Below are positions 36,977-45,293 of a DNA stretch of 64,000 nucleotides, piece after piece (the stretch's first letter is position 1; every line of letters begins with the position of its first letter). Below the pieces are notes generated by a model, which did not search any database, was not told the DNA's origin, and saw only the letters and a list, made by a program, of their open reading frames with translations. The stretch is from Veillonellaceae bacterium (GTDB lineage: Bacteria > Bacillota_C > Negativicutes > UBA1444): assembly GCA_012798135.1 (NCBI GenBank), contig JAAZNU010000027.1:1-64000 (forward strand), read 5' to 3'. A program made the translations under genes and the position numbers.

Positions 36977-38320
36977 ATGGCGGAAACATGTAACATGGCG
37001 GATGCGTTAATCGAAGCCTGGCGGGAGTTTACCCTGTCGGCCGAACAGTTCGGGCGCATTACCGAAGAGTTTGCGGCGGCGATCGAAGATGGTCTGGCGC
37101 AACGGCCGTCGTCGTTGCAGATGCTGCCGACTTATGTCGGTCGGCCGGCCGGCGATGAAACCGGGGTTTACCTGGCGCTGGATTTTGGCGGGACCAATTT
37201 GCGGGTCGCCGAAGTCGAGTTGACCGGAAAGAATGAATCGTCGATCCGCAAATTGCATAAGGTATCGCTAAAGGATGCCGCCGCCGGCTACGACTACACC
37301 GGCGCCGATACGAACGTCCGGGAGTTGTTTGCCTTTATCGCCCGGCAGATTGGTCGGGTCGCCGACGGGCAGGAGCGCCTCCTCGGCCATTCTTTTTCCT
37401 ACGCGAGCCGGCAGACCGGCATCGGTCGGGCCACCTTTCTGGGCTGGGCCAAGGAAATAAAGGTGTCCGGCCTGGCGGAGCAGGATATTAACGGACTGCT
37501 GGCGGAAGAATTGCTTCGGCAACAGATCGCGACGGTTCGTCCTGTCGCCGTGCTCAACGATACGACGGCGACCCTGCTGGCGGCGGCCTACCGCTGTCCG
37601 GACGCCGACCTGGGGTCGGTCTGCGGCACCGGCCACAACACCGCCTATTATGAACCGCAGCCCCGGCACGGCCAGCCTGACCGGGTGATGGCCTACAACC
37701 CCGAGTCCGGCGGCTTCGACCGCCTGCGCCGCAGCCGCTTCGACGAAGAACTGGACCTAGACAGCGATTCTCCCGGGCGACAGCGGTTGGAGAAAATGGT
37801 TGCCGGCCGCTATCTGGGCGAGCTGGTCCGGCGGATTCTGCAGGCCGGTCGCGGCGACTGCGGGATGCAGTTCATCGAGGAGATTCCCTGCCTCAGCCAT
37901 CCGGACAGCTTGTCGAGCGTCGATGTTGCGTGCTTCGTCGGCGACCGGAGCAAAGAACTGGAACACATCGGCGCCTGGCTGACGGAAAAGTTGCCGGGTC
38001 GATCGGCGAGCCTGGCGGAGCGGCACTTCATCAAAGCAGTGGCGGAGTTGGTCGCGGAGCGGGCGGCGACGCTGATCGCGGCTTCCTACGCCGGCTTCCT
38101 GCGCCGCCTGGATCCGCTGCGCCAGCGGCGGCATGTCATTGGCGTCAATGGTTCCCTGTATGAAAAAATGCCGGGGTTTGCCGAAGGAATCCAGGCGGCG
38201 TTGACGCGATTCGGCGGCTGGCCGGCGGAACAGGTCGCTTTTTTGGTGGTCGAGGAAGCGCCGCTGGTGGGAGCGGCCATTGCGGCGGCGATCGCCGGCC
38301 GGGAAGGAGAGGACGGATGA
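36977..38320 (+). CDS. Eukaryote-type hexokinase
   Basis: A 447-residue sugar kinase of the two-domain eukaryotic hexokinase family, not the ROK or bacterial glucokinase type. LALDFGGTNLRV (about 66-77) is the phosphate 1 motif, the catalytic Asp195 sits in LNDTTATLL, GTGHNTAYY (about 217-225) is phosphate 2, and LEKMVAGRYLGELVRRIL matches the conserved EKMISGMYLGE region. It phosphorylates glucose or another hexose in the cytoplasm. ATG 36977 follows GGCGGAGGC. Its stop overlaps the start of tag by four bases (ATGA). Confidence 0.88.
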   Translation: MAETCNMADALIEAWREFTLSAEQFGRITEEFAAAIEDGLAQRPSSLQMLPTYVGRPAGDETGVYLALDFGGTNLRVAEVELTGKNESSIRKLHKVSLKDAAAGYDYTGADTNVRELFAFIARQIGRVADGQERLLGHSFSYASRQTGIGRATFLGWAKEIKVSGLAEQDINGLLAEELLRQQIATVRPVAVLNDTTATLLAAAYRCPDADLGSVCGTGHNTAYYEPQPRHGQPDRVMAYNPESGGFDRLRRSRFDEELDLDSDSPGRQRLEKMVAGRYLGELVRRILQAGRGDCGMQFIEEIPCLSHPDSLSSVDVACFVGDRSKELEHIGAWLTEKLPGRSASLAERHFIKAVAELVAERAATLIAASYAGFLRRLDPLRQRRHVIGVNGSLYEKMPGFAEGIQAALTRFGGWPAEQVAFLVVEEAPLVGAAIAAAIAGREGEDG

Positions 38321-38892
38321 CAGAACAGGAACGCTGTCCCTGGTGTCGGGGCGATGCCCTGTACCAGGAATATCACGATCGGGAATGGGGCGTGCCGGAG
38401 CACCGGGATCAGCGCCTATTCGAATTTTTGATTCTGGAGGGGGCGCAGGCCGGCCTGAGCTGGATCACGGTGCTACGGAAGCGCGAGAACTACCGGCGAC
38501 TTATGTGTCAGTTCGAACCGGAACCGATCGCCGTCTGGGGCGAGCCGGAACTGGCCGCCTTGATGCAGGAGACGGGCATCATCCGCAATCGGCGCAAGCT
38601 GGCGGCTACCGTGGAAAACGCCCGGGCCTTCTTGCGCGTGCAGGAAACCTTCGGCAGCTTTGACCAATACATCTGGCGGTTTGTGGACGGAATCCCGGTG
38701 CAGAACAACTGGACCGCGCTGGCGGAAATTCCGCCGCAGACGCCGACGGCCGTTCAGATGAGCAAGGACCTGAAACGGCGGGGATTCACCTTTGTCGGTC
38801 CCACCATCTGCTATGCCTTCATGCAGGCGGTCGGTATGGTGAACGATCACCTGATCGGCTGCTTCCGGCATGCCGAACTGAAAAACGCCTGA
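38317..38892 (+). CDS. tag: DNA-3-methyladenine glycosylase I
   Basis: A 191-residue base-excision repair enzyme that removes 3-methyladenine. The N-terminal CPWC with YHDREWGVP, the LEGAQAGLSWITVLRKRE segment and the C-terminal FVGPTICYAFMQAVGMVNDH are Tag hallmarks; Cys and His residues at both ends form the zinc site. The ATG overlaps the hexokinase stop by four bases, so both are translated from one mRNA. Confidence 0.95.
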   Translation: MTEQERCPWCRGDALYQEYHDREWGVPEHRDQRLFEFLILEGAQAGLSWITVLRKRENYRRLMCQFEPEPIAVWGEPELAALMQETGIIRNRRKLAATVENARAFLRVQETFGSFDQYIWRFVDGIPVQNNWTALAEIPPQTPTAVQMSKDLKRRGFTFVGPTICYAFMQAVGMVNDHLIGCFRHAELKNA

Positions 38893-38979
38893 ACTTCGCA
38901 CCGCCGGCAGGAATCGGCCGGGCAACGGCGAAGAAGGTAGGCGATGAAACAAAAACGATTTAGGAAAGGAGGTTTGACC

Positions 38980-39453
38980 ATGATTGCAGGACAACTGGCC
39001 AACTGGGACCAGGAAAAATATCTCTATGCCCCGGCGATCCAGCGGGCGGTCACTTGGCTGCAAAAAAACGATCTGGCGGCATTGCCGGCCGGCCGGCAGG
39101 AAATAGACGGCGACAAACTGTATGCCATGGTGAACGAGTACACGACCGAACCCAAAGAAAAACGGCGCGCTGAAGCGCACCGCAAATATGTCGATGTCCA
39201 GTGTCTCGTGCAGGGCGCGGAAATCATCGGTTACGCCCCGCTGCGGGAGGGCTTGGAAGTTTTGGAAGACAAACTGGCAGAGAAAGATGTGATCTTTTAC
39301 AACAATCCGCCGGCGGAGATCGATCTTGTCTTGAATCCCGGCATGTTCGCCATTTTGTTTCCCTGGGAAGTTCACCGCCCGAACTGCGCCGTTGGCGCGC
39401 CGTCGCCGGTGCGCAAAGTGATCCTGAAAATCAGCCTGGAAACCTTGCGCTGA
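38980..39453 (+). CDS. YhcH/YjgK/YiaL family sugar-metabolism protein
   Basis: A 157-residue DUF386 cupin-like protein. EAHRKYVDVQCLVQGAE (about 68-84), FYNNPPAEIDLVLNPGMFAILFP split across 105-130, and the closing VRKVILKI segment are typical. Relatives act near sialic acid and pentose pathways, possibly as anomerases or sugar-acid isomerases. ATG 38980 has an AAAGGAGG site; an upstream ATG at 38944 has a weaker one. It is 87 bases from tag and has a terminator behind it. Confidence 0.88.
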   Translation: MIAGQLANWDQEKYLYAPAIQRAVTWLQKNDLAALPAGRQEIDGDKLYAMVNEYTTEPKEKRRAEAHRKYVDVQCLVQGAEIIGYAPLREGLEVLEDKLAEKDVIFYNNPPAEIDLVLNPGMFAILFPWEVHRPNCAVGAPSPVRKVILKISLETLR

Positions 39454-39486
39454 GGGTCCGGCTGAAACAGCGAGGCGAACAATAGA

Positions 39487-39523
39487 AATGGCCCGGGCGA
39501 AAGCAATACTCGCCCGGGCCATT
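39487..39523 (+). terminator. Bidirectional terminator between convergent genes
   Basis: A 14-bp perfect stem, 39487-39500 (AATGGCCCGGGCGA) with 39510-39523, lies between yhcH and the acetate transporter gene. Confidence 0.8.
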
Positions 39524-39553
39524 ATTTCGAGGAGTGGCCGGAAAAACCGGCGG

Positions 39554-40168
39554 TTACTTGAAGATGCCGAAAGGCTTGCCCATCGGCAGGAACGGTTTGC
39601 CGAAGTGGGTGTTCAGCACGACGGCTGAAGCCGCGTAGAAGGAAATGAGGGCGGTAACCATTTCGGCCATGGCGCCGATCATGTGCGTGGTGTGCGCGGC
39701 GATCCCAAAGGCGTTCAGCGACAGGGCTGCCAGCAGGACGCAGATGACCACCATGTCGGCGAAAATGACTTTGTTGACTTCCATCGCCCCGATGGTCAAG
39801 AATACGGAGAAGATTAAATAGCCTAAAAAGGCGAAGCCCAATTGGTTGACGTCGGCGGCTGCGGCGAGCTCTTTGCCGAAGACGCCCATTTTCATCAGCC
39901 AACAGGTGCCCACGGCATACCAGAAGAAGGCATATGCACCGAAAGTCGTGGCGCCCCAGATGTTTTCGTGCAGGAAATCGAAGATCGAAGCGATCAGTTG
40001 GGCGGTGGCGCCCAGGAAAATTGCATAAACGATGACAAAAGAGAGCCCGGTGGTAATTCCCAATTTTTGCGATGACGCCACGAAAGTCACCATGGCGAGA
40101 CCGAACAGGCCGAGGGCGGTGGGATTGGCGACGGAAATTTTCATATGTTGCTTGTCGTTGGCGGACAT
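39554..40168 (-). CDS. satP: Acetate/succinate transporter (GPR1/FUN34/YaaH, SatP family)
   Basis: A 204-residue membrane protein with six spans. The N-terminal NPTALGLFGLAM is the family's NPAPLGL motif. It probably moves acetate with protons across the membrane, which suits an organism that produces or uses acetate. The ATG follows AAGGAGG. A 360-base AT-rich regulatory region lies upstream with a clear inverted repeat. Confidence 0.92.
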   Translation of the reverse strand: MSANDKQHMKISVANPTALGLFGLAMVTFVASSQKLGITTGLSFVIVYAIFLGATAQLIASIFDFLHENIWGATTFGAYAFFWYAVGTCWLMKMGVFGKELAAAADVNQLGFAFLGYLIFSVFLTIGAMEVNKVIFADMVVICVLLAALSLNAFGIAAHTTHMIGAMAEMVTALISFYAASAVVLNTHFGKPFLPMGKPFGIFK

Positions 40169-40284
40169 GAAAGAAGCCTCCTTATCTTAATAGTGAGTCA
40201 GCAGAGGGTATCGCGTGGAAAAAATCAGCGTGATATCGGTGCTGGATCGCTCGTATAGGCTCGGCCCCTTTCTAAACTCATAAT

Positions 40285-40307
40285 TTTTTGCATCCTGTAT
40301 GCAAAAA
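40285..40307 (-). promoter_or_regulatory. Inverted repeat downstream of the satP promoter, candidate operator
   Basis: TTTTTGCAT (40285-40293), five bases, ATGCAAAAA (40299-40307): a perfect 9-bp inverted repeat just after the predicted start of satP transcription. The half-site ATGCAAAA also occurs twice upstream of the aco promoter. Confidence 0.6.
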
Positions 40308-40322
40308 TTGATTGACTCCCCT

Positions 40323-40352
40323 AGTATACTCAATAATGGATAAAATGCGCAA
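40323..40352 (-). promoter_or_regulatory. Candidate satP promoter
   Basis: On the minus strand TTGCGC (40352-40347), 18-bp spacer, TATACT (40328-40323). The -35 match is moderate. Confidence 0.5.
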
Positions 40353-40370
40353 TATTTCGGGATAAAATGC
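40338..40370 (-). repeat. Direct repeat overlapping and upstream of the satP -35 region
   Basis: GGATAAAATGC occurs at 40338-40348 and 40360-40370 on the plus strand, 22 bp apart, about two helical turns. This looks like a double binding site for a regulator of satP. Confidence 0.5.
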
Positions 40371-40527
40371 TGAAAAAATTACTTATTGGCGATTATCATA
40401 AATAACCTGGCGAATTCATGAATAATTTACGAATGCTGCAAAGTTTCAGATGAACAGAAGGACTTTGGGCCGCAAACCGAGAATTTTTTGTAGCGGGTTT
40501 AGCAGTTAGGTCGGAAGGAGCGCGGGG

Positions 40528-41832
40528 ATGAGTTTGCCGACATATGGAATGGAAATCATAACGGTCGTGAGCGTGATTCTGCTCCTGCTGCTGTTGTTCC
40601 GCGGCAGCGGCCGTTCTGGCGGGGAGCGCTTGGAGCGGCTGATCCGCGAGGAAGGGGACCGGTCGCGACAACAGGCACAGGCGGGAGAACGGGCGCTGCG
40701 GGAGGAAATGACGGGACTGATCCACCAGTACAATGAGGCGATCCTGCGGCGAGTCAACGAAAACTCCGGGACCCAGCTTACCCAGCTCGATTTGTTTGCG
40801 AAGCAGCTGCGCCAGCTGACGCAGTCCAACGAGGAAAAGCTGGACCGCATGCGGGAAACGATGCAGAGCCAGATCGGCGCGCTACAGGAGGACAACAGCC
40901 GTAAACTCGAAGCCATGCGGGCCACGGTCGATGAAAAGCTGCACGCCACGCTGGAAAAAAGGCTCGGCGAGTCGTTCCAGCTGGTGAATGAGCGACTGGA
41001 GCAGGTGCATAAGGGGTTGGGCGAGATGCAGACGCTGGCCGCCGGCGTCGGCGATCTCAAAAAGGTGCTGACCAACGTGAAGACGCGCGGAACTTGGGGC
41101 GAAATCCAGCTGGGCGTCCTGTTGGAGCAGATTCTGGCGCCGGGACAGTTCGACGCCAACGTGGCGACCAAGCCGGGCAGCGCCGAGCGGGTGGAATACG
41201 CGATCATCCTGCCCGGGCGCGGCGAAGCGGGGCCGGTGTATTTGCCGGTGGACGCCAAGTTTCCCCAAGAGGACTATCAACGTCTGCTGGAAGCACAGGA
41301 CGCCGCTGACGCGGCTGCGGCCGAGGCTGCGGCCCGGGCGCTGGAAATCCGGATCAAGGCCGAGGCGAAGGATATTCGCGACAAATATCTGTCGCCGCCG
41401 CACACCACGGATTTCGGGATTCTATTCCTGCCGGTGGAGGGCCTTTACGCAGAAGTGCTGCGCCGAACCGGCCTGTATGAAACGCTGCTGCGGGATTACC
41501 ACGTGACCGTAGCCGGGCCGACGACCCTGGCGGCGATCCTCAACAGCCTGCAGATGGGATTCCGCACACTGGCGATCGAAAAGCGATCCTCGGAAGTCTG
41601 GCTGCTGCTGAGCGCCGTCAAGACGGAGTTCGGCAAATTCGGCGATATTCTGGACAAAACGAACAAAAAACTGCAGGAAGCCAGCAACGTCATGGACGAT
41701 GCGGCGCGCAAGAGCCGGACAATCGAACGCAAGCTGAAGGGCGTCCAGTCGCTGCCGGAGGAAAACGCCGCCAAACTGCTGGCGGAAGCGGCGGAAACAG
41801 ATGACGGGGTGGACATTCGACCTCTCGTATAA
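40528..41832 (+). CDS. rmuC: DNA recombination protein RmuC family
   Basis: A 434-residue protein with an N-terminal membrane anchor (about 8-25), a long coiled coil rich in Gln/Glu (about 30-180) and a C-terminal RmuC nuclease-like domain (about 185-400). RGTWGEIQLGVLLEQIL, LPVDAKFPQEDYQRLLEA and TDFGILFLPVEGLYAEVL are RmuC signatures. E. coli RmuC limits certain inversions. ATG 40528 follows GGAAGGAG. The gene's closing TATAAT-like sequence at 41828 may be the -10 box for the next gene. Confidence 0.92.
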   Translation: MSLPTYGMEIITVVSVILLLLLLFRGSGRSGGERLERLIREEGDRSRQQAQAGERALREEMTGLIHQYNEAILRRVNENSGTQLTQLDLFAKQLRQLTQSNEEKLDRMRETMQSQIGALQEDNSRKLEAMRATVDEKLHATLEKRLGESFQLVNERLEQVHKGLGEMQTLAAGVGDLKKVLTNVKTRGTWGEIQLGVLLEQILAPGQFDANVATKPGSAERVEYAIILPGRGEAGPVYLPVDAKFPQEDYQRLLEAQDAADAAAAEAAARALEIRIKAEAKDIRDKYLSPPHTTDFGILFLPVEGLYAEVLRRTGLYETLLRDYHVTVAGPTTLAAILNSLQMGFRTLAIEKRSSEVWLLLSAVKTEFGKFGDILDKTNKKLQEASNVMDDAARKSRTIERKLKGVQSLPEENAAKLLAEAAETDDGVDIRPLV

Positions 41833-41876
41833 TACAATATGGGACAATGAACCAGAAGATGGGTGAGGTGGACGAG

Positions 41877-42536
41877 ATGAAAAAAGGCGCAGCCTGGATG
41901 GCAATGCTGGCGGTGGCGATAGAACTGGGAACGGGCCTGCCAGTGGCTGCGGCAGCAAAAGTGCTGCCGGCCGGCGGCGGTCAGAAAGTGGCCTGTCTGG
42001 ATTACGGCATGGAAATGCGCAACGGCAAGGAAGTAAAATCCTGCCTGCTGGCGGCCCCGGGCGATTTTCCGGCGGCGGGTGGGCAGACGATTTCCTGCGC
42101 CGCCAAATATAGTATTGCCTTTCGGACAGATGGCAAGGTGGAATATTGCACGCTCGGCAAGGATATGGAGTTTCGCCGTACCGCACAGGAAAAGATCGGC
42201 TGCCAGGCCGGCGGGCGGGTGGCCTTCTATCCGGATGGAACGGTGGAGGTCGCCCGGTTGAAACAATCCATGCACCTCCCGTATGATAAAAACAAACAGG
42301 TAGCCTGCCAGGCGGGGGCGCCGGTAACATTCCGGGCCGACGGACAGGTGGCAACCTGCATGCTGGCGGAAGCGAGCCTGTTTCTGGAGGGATCGAAGAA
42401 AAAGCCGACCGCCAGCGCTTGCCAGGTCGGCGGCCTGATCGCCTTTGACGAATTCGGCGCCTTTAACGGCTGCTATCCGCCGCCAGCGCCAAAAACGACG
42501 GAGAAACCTGCAAAACAAGGAGGCCAGACGCAATGA
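41877..42536 (+). CDS. Secreted protein with five paired-cysteine repeats
   Basis: A 219-residue protein I do not recognise. Residues 1-27 look like a signal peptide (MKKGAAWMAML, ending AAAA). The rest contains four full repeats of about 35 residues and a fifth partial one, at roughly 35-70, 71-105, 106-140, 141-180 and 181-205. Each repeat has the pattern C-X5-8-(V/I)-X-F-X2-DG-X-V-X2-C, so two Cys bracket a small beta-hairpin. The third repeat lacks the second Cys. The spacing suggests exported beta-repeat units with internal disulfides. ATG 41877 follows GAGGTG. Its stop overlaps the start of the aminotransferase gene. Confidence 0.7.
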   Translation: MKKGAAWMAMLAVAIELGTGLPVAAAAKVLPAGGGQKVACLDYGMEMRNGKEVKSCLLAAPGDFPAAGGQTISCAAKYSIAFRTDGKVEYCTLGKDMEFRRTAQEKIGCQAGGRVAFYPDGTVEVARLKQSMHLPYDKNKQVACQAGAPVTFRADGQVATCMLAEASLFLEGSKKKPTASACQVGGLIAFDEFGAFNGCYPPPAPKTTEKPAKQGGQTQ

Positions 42537-43699
42537 GAGAGTTCATATCCTACAAAGCGGCGCAGTTTACCGAATCGGTGATCCGGGAAATGTCGCGGGT
42601 CGCCGCCAAACACAAGGCCGTGAATCTGGCCCAGGGCTTCCCTGATTTTCCGGCGCCGCCCGAAATCAAAGACGCTGCCTGCCGGGCGATCATGAACAAT
42701 CACAACCAGTACGCCATTACCTGGGGAACCAAGAACCTGCGGGACGCGATCGTGGCGAAGACGCAGCGGGATTATGGCGTGACCTTCGATCCGGAAACGA
42801 ACCTGACTGTCTGTTGCGGAGCGACGGAAGGAATGATCGCCTCGTTGATGGCGACCGTGAATCCGGGCGAGGAAGTCATCGTGTTTGAACCGTTCTATGA
42901 AAACTACGGGCCGGATGCTATCCTTTGCGGCGCCACCCCCCGATTTGTCAGCCTGCATCCGCCCGATTTCTCGTTCCGCCACGAAGAGTTGGCGGCGGCT
43001 TTTAACGAGAAAACCCGGGCGATCGTGATCAATTCGCCCAACAACCCGACCGGTCGGGTCTTTTCCCGGCAGGATCTCGAACTGATCGCCCGGTTGTGCC
43101 AAAAATACGACGTGCTGGCGATCACCGACGAGATCTATGAACATATCCTCTACGACGCCGCCGAACACATTCCGCTATGGACCTTGCCGGGCATGGCCGA
43201 GCGGACGATCGCCGTCAACAGCGTTTCCAAAACCTTCAGCGTGACCGGCTGGCGCATCGGCTTCATTCTGGCGTCCGCGGCATTGACCGCCAGCATCCGC
43301 AAGGTGCATGACTTTTTGACGGTCGGGGCGGCGGCGCCGCTGCAGGAGGCCTGCGCCGAGGCGTTCACGTTCCCGGAATCGTATTATAAGGAACTGGGCG
43401 ATTTTTACCGGCAGCGCCGGGACTATATGCTGAATGCGTTGGAAGATGTGGGCTTCCGCTGTGTGCGACCGGGAGGGGCATACTATATCATGGCGGAGAT
43501 CGCGCCCTTCGGCTGGGATGACGACGTGGCGTTCGCGTTCCATCTCGCTTCGGAAATCGGCGTGGCGGTGGTCCCCGGCTCTAGTTTCTACCGGCCCGGG
43601 CATCCGGACTCGCACAAATATGTCCGGTTCTGCTTCTGCAAGGAAATGTCCACATTGGAAGCCGCGGTGGCGAATCTGCAAAAACTCAAACGGAAATAA
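42533..43699 (+). CDS. PLP-dependent aminotransferase (class I/II)
   Basis: A 388-residue fold type I aminotransferase, closest in feel to the kynurenine/methionine/glutamine aminotransferase group. NLAQGFPDFPAP at the start, INSPNNPTGRVFS (about 165-177), the PLP Lys in NSVSKTFSVTGWRIG (about 231-245) and RFCFCKE near the end with the substrate-binding Arg. It could transaminate aromatic or sulfur amino acids; its position just upstream of DAHP synthase would fit aromatic metabolism. ATG 42533 follows AAGGAGG and overlaps the preceding stop by four bases. Confidence 0.9.
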   Translation: MREFISYKAAQFTESVIREMSRVAAKHKAVNLAQGFPDFPAPPEIKDAACRAIMNNHNQYAITWGTKNLRDAIVAKTQRDYGVTFDPETNLTVCCGATEGMIASLMATVNPGEEVIVFEPFYENYGPDAILCGATPRFVSLHPPDFSFRHEELAAAFNEKTRAIVINSPNNPTGRVFSRQDLELIARLCQKYDVLAITDEIYEHILYDAAEHIPLWTLPGMAERTIAVNSVSKTFSVTGWRIGFILASAALTASIRKVHDFLTVGAAAPLQEACAEAFTFPESYYKELGDFYRQRRDYMLNALEDVGFRCVRPGGAYYIMAEIAPFGWDDDVAFAFHLASEIGVAVVPGSSFYRPGHPDSHKYVRFCFCKEMSTLEAAVANLQKLKRK

Positions 43700-43761
43700 C
43701 CAGTGGCCGGTGATTAAAAAAGTTACACTTCACCAAGAAAAATCCGATTATTATAAAATGG

Positions 43762-43790
43762 TTGACACCGTTGCCGAAACTTGATACAAT
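43762..43790 (+). promoter_or_regulatory. Promoter of the aroF leader
   Basis: Perfect TTGACA (43762-43767), 17-bp spacer, TACAAT (43785-43790). Transcription should start near 43797, 36 bases before the leader peptide. Confidence 0.85.
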
Positions 43791-43832
43791 GACGACAATC
43801 ATTCTGATGGAAACCGAAAGGATGTTCCGACG

Positions 43833-43970
43833 ATGGCAAGCATGACGGCAATGACCCTGCATAACCAATATTTTACCTCCTTCGGCTGGCGCTGGTTTTT
43901 TAGCGTCGGCTTTTTTTATTGGGGTAAAGTGGATAGGGCCGTTGCGGGGGAGCACTTGCCGATGAGTTGA
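43833..43970 (+). CDS. Aromatic-rich leader peptide of DAHP synthase
   Basis: A 45-codon open frame starting with ATG behind GAAAGGATG. Residues 13-30 hold eleven Phe, Tyr or Trp codons out of eighteen (YF, F, W, WFF, FF, YW). It sits between a strong promoter and aroF and overlaps one terminator and precedes another. This is the layout of an attenuation leader: ribosome stalling at aromatic codons when aminoacyl-tRNA is scarce would change which RNA hairpin forms. Codons after the aromatic cluster look ordinary. No other function is likely for so short a frame. Confidence 0.75.
   Translation: MASMTAMTLHNQYFTSFGWRWFFSVGFFYWGKVDRAVAGEHLPMS
43884..43917 (+). terminator. First terminator of the aroF leader, inside the leader frame
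   Basis: GGCTGGCGCT (43884-43893) pairs with AGCGTCGGCT (43902-43911), with some G-T pairs, followed by seven T. The hairpin overlaps the Trp and Phe codons of the leader peptide, so a translating or stalled ribosome would block it. Confidence 0.75.
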
Positions 43971-44009
43971 TTGCCGGGATGAAAACGGCATGAATTTCAG
44001 GCGTTAAGG

Positions 44010-44036
44010 GAAGGCTCGTTCGGAGCCTTCTTTTTT
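44010..44036 (+). terminator. Second terminator of the aroF leader
   Basis: GAAGGCTC (44010-44017) pairs with GAGCCTTC (44023-44030) with loop GTTCG, followed by six T. It is 34 bases upstream of aroF, so it must be read through for expression. Confidence 0.88.
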
Positions 44037-44070
44037 ATTTCGATTTTTTTGCAAGCGGGAGGCGGAGAAA

Positions 44071-45084
44071 ATGGTTGTCATTCTGGATTCAACGGCGACG
44101 CGGGAACAAATCGCGGCGGTGCGGCGGGAGATCGAGCAGGCCGGCTGCGGCGCCTGCCCGGCGCAGGAAAACCGGCGCACCATTCTCGGCGTGATCGGCG
44201 ACACCCGGAAAATCGATCCGGAGCAGCTGCAGCGACAAAGCGGCGTAGAAAAAGTGCTGCGGGTGACGGAACCTTATAAAAAAGCGAATCGATTGTTTCA
44301 TCCGGAAAACACCGTGGTGCAGGTCGCGGATCGCTTGATCGGCGCGGACAAGCTGACGGTCATGGCGGGGCCCTGTTCGGTCGAAAGCGAGGCGCAGATC
44401 GTGGAAATCGCCCGGGAAGTCAAGGCGGCCGGCGCGGGATTCCTCCGGGGCGGCGCATTCAAACCCCGCAGCTCGCCCTACAGTTTCCAGGGCCTCAAAG
44501 AAGAAGGGCTGGAGCTGTTGAAGATCGCCCGGGCCGCCACCGGCTTGCCGATTGTCAGCGAAATCATGTCGGTGTCGATGCTGGATCGGTTCGTAGCGGA
44601 AGTGGATGTGATCCAGATCGGCGCCCGCAACATGCAGAACTTCGATTTGCTGAAGGCGGTGGGGCAGACCCGCAAGCCCGTGCTGCTGAAGCGCGGCATG
44701 AGCGCCACGATCGAGGAATTCCTTATGTCCGCCGAATACATCCTAGCCGAGGGGAATGAAAACGTCATTTTATGTGAGCGGGGAATTCGCACCTTTGAGA
44801 CCTATACCCGCAATACCCTCGACTTGAGCGCGGTGTTGGCCATCAAGCGCCTGAGCCATTTGCCGGTGCTGGTCGATCCCAGCCATGCGGCTGGCCTGGC
44901 CTGGATGGTGGAGTCGCTTTCAAAGGCGGCGGTGGCGGTGGGGGCCGACGGCCTGATCATCGAAGTCCATAACGATCCGGCCAATGCCCGCTGCGACGGG
45001 CCGCAGTCAATTACCCCCGAGCGTTTCGAAACCCTGATGCATTCCCTGCGCGCAATTGCCCGCTGCGAAAACCGGGTGGTGTGA
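44071..45084 (+). CDS. aroF: 3-deoxy-7-phosphoheptulonate (DAHP) synthase
   Basis: A 337-residue enzyme that condenses phosphoenolpyruvate and erythrose 4-phosphate, the first step of aromatic amino acid synthesis. Residues 1-70 form the ferredoxin-like regulatory domain of type I-beta enzymes; the catalytic barrel begins at MAGPCSVES (about 98) with RGGAFKPRSSPYSFQG and the metal-ligand DPSHAAG near 270. ATG 44071 follows GGGAGGCGG. Expression is gated by a leader peptide and two terminators. Confidence 0.95.
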   Translation: MVVILDSTATREQIAAVRREIEQAGCGACPAQENRRTILGVIGDTRKIDPEQLQRQSGVEKVLRVTEPYKKANRLFHPENTVVQVADRLIGADKLTVMAGPCSVESEAQIVEIAREVKAAGAGFLRGGAFKPRSSPYSFQGLKEEGLELLKIARAATGLPIVSEIMSVSMLDRFVAEVDVIQIGARNMQNFDLLKAVGQTRKPVLLKRGMSATIEEFLMSAEYILAEGNENVILCERGIRTFETYTRNTLDLSAVLAIKRLSHLPVLVDPSHAAGLAWMVESLSKAAVAVGADGLIIEVHNDPANARCDGPQSITPERFETLMHSLRAIARCENRVV

Positions 45085-45293
45085 CGGGTCGGTTAAAAGT
45101 AAACAATACGGCAGAACTTTCGTTCACAATACGCTCGCGGTGGGAACCCGGGAGAATCCCTCAATATTCTTCTCTTCCGATCATTTCGTTTATAATCATT
45201 AATTTAACAAATCATACTAATGATGGTATCATTGACTCAAAGAAGACGTACACCGGCTTCGGGAACAGGTAAGCGACTTGGGAGATGCCGTCA

